18,770 nucleotides of DNA from UBA4312 sp002394635 (lineage in GTDB: Bacteria; Bacillota_I; Bacilli_A; Erysipelotrichales; Erysipelotrichaceae). How positions within the stretch are numbered: position 1 is the first letter of the stretch; the number at the start of each line of letters is the position of its first letter. The notes beneath the pieces are model-generated. The model was not told the DNA's origin. It was given only the letters and a program-made list of their open reading frames with translations, and did no database searches. Below are positions 14,749 through 18,770 of the stretch, one piece after another. Position numbers and translations under genes: made by a program. The DNA lies in assembly GCA_946539765.1 (NCBI GenBank), contig CAMNHO010000025.1, forward strand, positions 1 through 18,770, given 5' to 3'.

Positions 14749-17151
14749 ATGTTAATATCAAGAAAATGGTTATCTCAATATATGGATGTATCAGATCTGT
14801 CCATTGAAGAAATGGCGGATAAGATTACAGCGGCTGGCTTTGAAGTAGAAGGGGTGGAACGTCTAGCCGAAGGAACCAATCTGGTCATCGGTGAAGTTCT
14901 GACATGTGAAATGCATCCTGATAGTGATCATCTTCACTGTACGACGGTGAATGTCGGAAATGAAGTATTAAATATTGTATGTGGAGCCCCAAATGTGGCA
15001 GCCGGCCAAAAAGTCATTGTTGCCAAAGTTGGTGCACAGTTACCAGGTGGTGAGATTAAGGCCGGTATGATCCGTGGACAAGAAAGCAACGGGATGATCT
15101 GTTCTTTACTAGAATTGGGTGTCCAAGCACATACATTGTCAGAAGAACAGAAAGCCGGTATTGAAGTATTGCCATCCGACGCACCGGTCGGAACGACCGA
15201 TGTATTAGCATATCTGGGCTACGATGATGAAGTGATGAACATTGGCCTGACACCCAATCGGAACGATTGTCTGGCGGCATTTAACATGGCAATGGAAGCT
15301 GGAGCCATCTTACATAAAGATGTAAAACTTCCTGAATACAAAGATGCAGCAAATGTGGGAGGCCCGACCAAACTTCAGATCCATAGCGATACAAAGGGCT
15401 GTCCTTCTTTTTTGGGAAAAGTAGTTGGTCATATTACGATCAAGGAAAGTCCGAAGTGGATGAAGGAATTATTACGGGCATCCGGTATGAATTCCATTAA
15501 TAACGTCGTGGATATTTCTAATATTGTCATGTTGGAAACTGGACAGCCGATGCATTTCTACGATAAGGATGCGATCGTTAACCAGGAAATTACAGTCAAA
15601 GATGGCTTTGAAGAAGAGTATACCGCTTTGGATGGTGTAACATATCAGCTGAAGCCGTCGGATCTGGTCATTACCAACCAAGGAAAACCAATCGGCATTG
15701 CCGGTATCATGGGTGGGGATGATTCCAAGATCCTGGACACGACCAAAGGTCTGATCATTGAATGTGCCATGTTTGACCATGTGTCCATACGGAATACAGC
15801 GCGTCGTCTGAATCTGGCAACGGAATCCAGCATTCGCTATCAAAAGGGAATTGAACCGCTGGCTTCTCAGAAGGCTTTGGATCGTGCCGTTCAATTATTG
15901 ATTGAATACGCTGATGCCAAAGAACTGGAAGAAACTGTTGTATTTGGTTCTGCCAATTACCATCCACATGAGATTGTTTGTACACTGGCTGATATTAACA
16001 ATCGTTTAGGCACCAGTTTCACACATGAGCAGGTTATGGATGTGTTTGAACGTTTGCACTTTGAACCGACTTATGAAAAGGATATGTACACATGCCATAT
16101 CCCAAGTCATCGTGTCGATATGGAAGGCGTTGCCGATCTAAGTGAAGAGGTCATTCGTCTGTTAGGTTTTGATTCCCTGCCTAGTACATTGCCATTAATG
16201 GAAATGACGGAAGGGAAGCTGGATGACCGTCAACAAATGGTGCGTTATATTCGAACCCTGATGACACAAAGAGGATTACAGGATTGTATCACGTATACAC
16301 TTGTCAGCACATATAAAAAAGACAATGCGATTCTTTCCATCGGAGATGCTGTAGAACTAGCTATTCCGATCAGTGAGGAAAGGCGTTATATCCGCACAAG
16401 CATTTTACCAAGTTTACTGGATGTGGTTGCATACAATAAAGCACATTCGCAGAAAGATGTGAATGTATTTGAAATCTCCGATGTCTCTACAAAGGATACG
16501 ACCCGCAGTCATCTGGCATTCGCTTTATATGGTCAACTGCAGACAACGCGGTGGAATTCCTTTGAAGTGGCTTCCGATTTTTATACAGCCAAGGGCCTGG
16601 TAGAAGAACTTCTGGATCATATTGGCATTACTGCACAACGGATCACTTATAAAGACAATACCATGGATACAGATCATTTCCATCCATATCGAAGCGCAGT
16701 GGTTTATATCGGGAAGGATCCGGTTGCTATTTTCGGACAGATCCATCCAAAATATGGAAAGGATAACGATGTAGAAGGAACCATACTCTGTGAAATGGAT
16801 CTGACAAAACTGCTGGAAGTTAAAAAATCCAAGATCAAATACACAAAGATTTCCAAATACCAGTCCGTGACAAGAGACATTGCTTTGGTTGTCAACCGGA
16901 ATATACAGGCTGACCAGATCGTTAATGTAATTCGAAAACAGGGAAAACTAGGAAAAGAAATGATCATACGTGATATTGAAGTAACGGATGTGTACCAGAA
17001 GGCTCCGTTACCGCCGACAGTAAAATCAATCACCGTTTCCATTTTGTTCCAGTCTGATGTACAGACGTTGAAAGACCAGCAGGTCAACGAAGTAATGGAA
17101 CAAATCATGAAAGCACTTGAAAAACAAGTAGGGGCTGAGTTGAGAAAATAG
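14749..17151 (+). CDS. pheT: Phenylalanyl-tRNA synthetase beta subunit
   Basis: 800 residues, the normal length. In order: N-terminal region starting MLISRKWLSQYMD; an EMAP-like tRNA-binding OB fold (about 40-150); the B3/B4 editing domain that removes mischarged tyrosine (about 210-380); B5 domain (about 400-475); an inactive class II-like core (about 480-690); and the C-terminal ferredoxin-fold anticodon-binding domain (about 705-800, with SVTRDIALVV). The frame extends upstream to 14671 inside pheS, but the ATG at 14749 matches the conserved N-terminus. It is preceded at six bases by AGGAGG (14737-14742), which overlaps the pheS stop codon, so the two subunits are translationally coupled. 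Confidence 0.97.
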   Translation: MLISRKWLSQYMDVSDLSIEEMADKITAAGFEVEGVERLAEGTNLVIGEVLTCEMHPDSDHLHCTTVNVGNEVLNIVCGAPNVAAGQKVIVAKVGAQLPGGEIKAGMIRGQESNGMICSLLELGVQAHTLSEEQKAGIEVLPSDAPVGTTDVLAYLGYDDEVMNIGLTPNRNDCLAAFNMAMEAGAILHKDVKLPEYKDAANVGGPTKLQIHSDTKGCPSFLGKVVGHITIKESPKWMKELLRASGMNSINNVVDISNIVMLETGQPMHFYDKDAIVNQEITVKDGFEEEYTALDGVTYQLKPSDLVITNQGKPIGIAGIMGGDDSKILDTTKGLIIECAMFDHVSIRNTARRLNLATESSIRYQKGIEPLASQKALDRAVQLLIEYADAKELEETVVFGSANYHPHEIVCTLADINNRLGTSFTHEQVMDVFERLHFEPTYEKDMYTCHIPSHRVDMEGVADLSEEVIRLLGFDSLPSTLPLMEMTEGKLDDRQQMVRYIRTLMTQRGLQDCITYTLVSTYKKDNAILSIGDAVELAIPISEERRYIRTSILPSLLDVVAYNKAHSQKDVNVFEISDVSTKDTTRSHLAFALYGQLQTTRWNSFEVASDFYTAKGLVEELLDHIGITAQRITYKDNTMDTDHFHPYRSAVVYIGKDPVAIFGQIHPKYGKDNDVEGTILCEMDLTKLLEVKKSKIKYTKISKYQSVTRDIALVVNRNIQADQIVNVIRKQGKLGKEMIIRDIEVTDVYQKAPLPPTVKSITVSILFQSDVQTLKDQQVNEVMEQIMKALEKQVGAELRK

Positions 17152-17157
17152 GAGAAT

Positions 17158-17194
17158 AAGAAGATGCATGTTGCAGAACATCATCTTCTTTTTT
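17158..17194 (+). terminator. Intrinsic terminator of pheST
   Basis: AAGAAGATG (17158-17166) pairs with CATCTTCTT (17182-17190). An inner ATGTT/AACAT helix with a GCAG loop extends it past one bulged C. A run of T reaches 17194, where the promoter of the next gene begins. Confidence 0.9.
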
Positions 17195-17195
17195 G

Positions 17196-17204
17196 TGATA
17201 GAAT
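17196..17204 (+). promoter_or_regulatory. Extended -10 abutting the AAC(3)-like start codon
   Basis: TG-A-TAGAAT, six bases (ACAACT), then ATG at 17211. It is the same nine-base element and the same spacing as at 13419-13427. The -35 region falls inside the pheST terminator hairpin and shows no -35 box, so recognition would depend on the extended -10. Confidence 0.65.
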
Positions 17205-17210
17205 ACAACT

Positions 17211-17972
17211 ATGGATCATTTGACAACAAAACAAGATTGGAAAGATATATTTGACAATATGGGAATTGATCAGGGAATGAGTGTATGTTTGCAGGTCAAT
17301 CCTGTTGTCACAGCCACAGTATTGGGTGGCGGACAAGCAATTATTGAGGCTTTGATGGAAACTGTGACTTTAAAGGGAAGTATTGTAGTTCCTACCTTTG
17401 ATTTATCTACTCTAGATCCCTCGTGTACTCGCGTGGAATACGAAAACTGGGTTGAAATGCGGGAAAATATGCTGGGTTTTAAAGATGGTCTGACTGGATG
17501 TGATCCTTTTGGACTGCAGTTTTTACGAAATGAAGATGTCGTTCGCAGCAAACACCCGGTCTACAGCTTTGCGTACTGGGGGTCTTATCGAAGTGCCTGG
17601 CTGGAAAATAATGCCGACTACCCGTTTTCTTTTTCTTATGCGTTATGGCCGATGCGTCACAGAGAATCGGTGAATTTATTGATTGGCTATGATAAGACAG
17701 ATAGCGTGCTGCTGCCAGCCCTTGCCCAGGAGAAAAAAGAAGGATTGGTATATGTAGAAAGAGCAAAAGTACGTCGTGTTAAATCCTCTATATTCCGTTC
17801 TTATTTAAATATTCGTATAGATGATGATACAAAAAACAGGATGCTGGCATCCTGTCATGAAAAAAACTATAAATGGAATCAAGGTTATATCCATTGTTTA
17901 TGGGTGGATACTAAATCGGATAAAAGCGCAGAAACTTCTTCAACTGTTTCTTTTATATCCTCATTGAAATAA
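17211..17972 (+). CDS. Aminoglycoside 3-N-acetyltransferase-like protein, divergent
   Basis: 253 residues resembling the AAC(3) family of acetyl-CoA-dependent N-acetyltransferases. The evidence is the order VLGGGQAIIEALM (37-49), LKGSIVVPTFDL (54-65), RSKHPVYSFAYWG (112-124) and NLLIGYD (155-161). The usual early H-S-S reads L-Q-V-N-P, and the HLAE segment, which carries a catalytic His in characterised enzymes, reads LLPALAQE (167-174). Antibiotic resistance should not be assumed; many relatives are chromosomal proteins of unknown substrate. There is no ribosome site: an extended -10 lies six bases before the ATG. The last 88 bases overlap the convergent reductase gene, and the final 20 or so residues (Ser/Thr/Lys-rich) look unstructured, as if the frame runs on into the antisense of its neighbour. 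Confidence 0.72.
   Translation: MDHLTTKQDWKDIFDNMGIDQGMSVCLQVNPVVTATVLGGGQAIIEALMETVTLKGSIVVPTFDLSTLDPSCTRVEYENWVEMRENMLGFKDGLTGCDPFGLQFLRNEDVVRSKHPVYSFAYWGSYRSAWLENNADYPFSFSYALWPMRHRESVNLLIGYDKTDSVLLPALAQEKKEGLVYVERAKVRRVKSSIFRSYLNIRIDDDTKNRMLASCHEKNYKWNQGYIHCLWVDTKSDKSAETSSTVSFISSLK
17831..17855 (-). terminator. Terminator for the minus-strand reductase gene, inside the AAC(3)-like gene
   Basis: On the minus strand ACAGGATG, loop CCAG, CATCCTGT, followed by a T run (six including the last paired T). It begins 29 bases after the reductase stop codon. On the plus strand the same bases encode part of the AAC(3)-like protein (about residues 208-215). Confidence 0.75.
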
Positions 17973-18352
17973 CCGGTTACAACGGAATCTAAATCTAGGA
18001 TGGCATAAAGGATGCCATCTTTTATTAATGGAACGACAAGTTCTGAATTGCTGGCACTGTCACAGGCTATGTGACCGGCAAATTGGTGAACATCTTCTAC
18101 AAGGATCGTTTCTTTTTTTTCTGCACAAGTTCCGACAACTCCTTTACCATATGGAATTCTTGTACATGCGACATTGCCTTGGAATGGACCTAATACGCAT
18201 CGATTGTTTTTTGGGTCATAGAAATAAAGACCAGCCCAATTGACATCCTTATATTCATGAAATAGAATTGCAAGAATGTTTGAAATATTTGAAATGGCTG
18301 GCAGATCAGACTCACAAATAGCCTGACATTGTGATACTAATATTTTATTCAT
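17885..18352 (-). CDS. Free methionine-R-sulfoxide reductase (GAF domain)
   Basis: 155-residue single GAF domain that reduces free methionine-R-sulfoxide in the cytoplasm, part of oxidative repair. The family pattern is strong: NWAGLYFYD (38-46), LGPFQG (54-59), ACTRIPYGKG (62-71), VEDVHQFAGHIACDSASNSE (85-104). Of the three conserved cysteines, Cys63 and Cys97 are present. The one normally in KGVCGT is Val73, with a cysteine three residues later (Cys76). I start at the second in-frame ATG (18352) because the family begins here. An upstream ATG at 18400 would add 16 unlikely residues and cross the promoter. No ribosome site; TGGTATAAT lies six bases before the ATG. Confidence 0.9.
   Translation of the reverse strand: MNKILVSQCQAICESDLPAISNISNILAILFHEYKDVNWAGLYFYDPKNNRCVLGPFQGNVACTRIPYGKGVVGTCAEKKETILVEDVHQFAGHIACDSASNSELVVPLIKDGILYAILDLDSVVTGYFNEDIKETVEEVSALLSDLVSTHKQWI
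17999..18023 (+). terminator. Candidate terminator for the AAC(3)-like gene, inside the reductase gene
   Basis: GATGGCAT (17999-18006), loop AAAGG, ATGCCATC (18012-18019), then four T and further A/T bases. It starts 26 bases after the AAC(3)-like stop codon. The T run is short, so this is weaker than the others. Confidence 0.6.
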
Positions 18353-18358
18353 GGTACG

Positions 18359-18367
18359 ATTATACCA
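18359..18367 (-). promoter_or_regulatory. Extended -10 abutting the reductase start codon
   Basis: Minus strand TG-G-TATAAT, six bases (CGTACC), then the ATG at 18352. This is a consensus extended -10 with the spacing expected for a leaderless message. No convincing -35 box. Confidence 0.7.
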
Positions 18368-18400
18368 TAGAATTGAGTGTATAAAAAACGATATGAACAA

Positions 18401-18640
18401 AACGGATAGAGGAATTCTTATGAAGAGAGATCAATAAAGAGGTGGACTGTTTTTTGGAATTAGGAAGTCGGCTTTTTCTTTTTATAGAAGATATTTCACA
18501 GGGAGCAAGCTGTACAGACAGGGAATAGCTTTAATGGGTATATTAAATTTTCATTCTTTTTTTAAAAAAATTTGATCTTATTATAATTGATAAGCCGAGC
18601 TCTCCTAATGAAATGATATTACCAGATTGAAGCATTATCA
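18401..18640. other. Intergenic region without a recognised gene
   Basis: No supported coding region, hairpin terminator or RNA gene was found. It holds a 14-codon frame from 18393, a T7A7 palindrome near 18557-18570 and an isolated TATAAT at 18582-18587 that could be a minor upstream rRNA promoter but lacks a -35 box. Confidence 0.5.
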
Positions 18641-18649
18641 CTTTCCAAA

Positions 18650-18710
18650 CAAAAAAAAGTAAAAAAAATCTAAAAAAGTCCTTGACTGAGATACGAATAT
18701 TTGATAATAT
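18650..18710 (+). promoter_or_regulatory. Ribosomal RNA operon promoter with UP element
   Basis: TTGACT (18682-18687), exactly 17 bases, then TAATAT (18705-18710). Three A tracts (about 18650-18658, 18661-18668, 18672-18677), about one helical turn apart, lie just upstream and resemble an UP element. Predicted start at about 18715-18717 is a G, as is common for growth-controlled rRNA promoters in Firmicutes (inference). Confidence 0.8.
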
Positions 18711-18716
18711 AAGTGA

Positions 18717-18770
18717 GCGCTCAGGGAGAGCCTGGGGGCACGGTCTTTGAAAACTGGATAGAAATTAACC
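18717..18770 (+). other. 5' leader of a ribosomal RNA operon (partial)
   Basis: CTTTGAAAACTGGATAG (18745-18761) is the boxA-like antitermination motif found shortly before 16S rRNA in many Firmicutes. A hairpin (18717-18725 with 18731-18739, one mismatch, loop GAGAG) lies at the predicted 5' end. The 16S gene itself is not in the window. Confidence 0.8.

Noticed and set aside
18353..18400. Upstream start extending the reductase by 16 residues
   Set aside because: The added stretch contains a consensus extended -10 box and does not match the family.
18393..18437. 14-codon frame starting ATGAACAAAACG before the rRNA promoter
   Set aside because: Too short, no clear ribosome site and no recognisable product.
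18582..18587. TATAAT as a second rRNA promoter
   Set aside because: No -35 box at normal spacing and no extended -10; kept only as a remark on the intergenic region.
1..18770. CRISPR array, tRNA genes, insertion sequences or attachment sites
   Set aside because: No regularly spaced repeats, no cloverleaf-like sequence, no transposase or integrase motifs and no flanking inverted repeats were found on reading both strands.

Overview
The window looks like a chromosomal segment of a low-to-moderate GC Firmicute, and the class Erysipelotrichia is my best guess. That guess rests on general protein and leader style (T-box control of pheST, AGGAGG ribosome sites, SH3-type lipoprotein repeats, the CTTTGAAAACTGGATAG motif before 16S rRNA) and not on a search. 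Almost every base is accounted for by genes on both strands, terminators or promoters. No phage, insertion sequence, CRISPR array or tRNA gene was seen.

Layout. 27-1932: two-gene envelope unit, an SH3-repeat lipoprotein and a lipoprotein with a class A beta-lactamase fold. 1957-3375 (minus strand): an atypical PurF-like amidotransferase/phosphoribosyltransferase standing alone. 3533-4492: a second beta-lactamase-fold serine hydrolase, membrane anchored. 4598-10888: a DNA-repair block, sbcD-sbcC (4-bp overlap) then a divergent NAD-dependent DNA ligase with its own promoter. 10966-12246: purA. 12444-12656: a small XRE-type regulator. 12666-13412 (minus): a SpoU-family RNA methyltransferase, back to back with the promoter of a phenylalanine T-box leader (13466-13687) that controls pheS-pheT (13704-17151). 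17211-17972: an AAC(3)-like protein, convergent and overlapping by 88 bp with a free-methionine-sulfoxide reductase (17885-18352, minus). From about 18650 an A-tract-rich promoter and leader announce a ribosomal RNA operon whose 16S gene would begin just beyond the window.

The genes are mostly housekeeping: purine metabolism, DNA repair, phenylalanyl-tRNA charging, cell envelope, oxidative repair. The most unusual signal is at the level of expression. Three unrelated single-gene units (13412 minus, 17211 plus, 18352 minus) have no ribosome binding site and instead carry an extended -10 box (TGNTANAAT) exactly six bases before the ATG, so transcription should begin at or beside the start codon; two further genes come close to this. 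These look like leaderless mRNAs, alongside neighbours with strong Shine-Dalgarno sites. Second, the convergent pair at 17211-18352 appears to have each gene's intrinsic terminator embedded in the other's coding sequence. Third, the PurF-like protein and the DNA ligase both lack residues usually thought essential in their families, which suggests changed or secondary roles.
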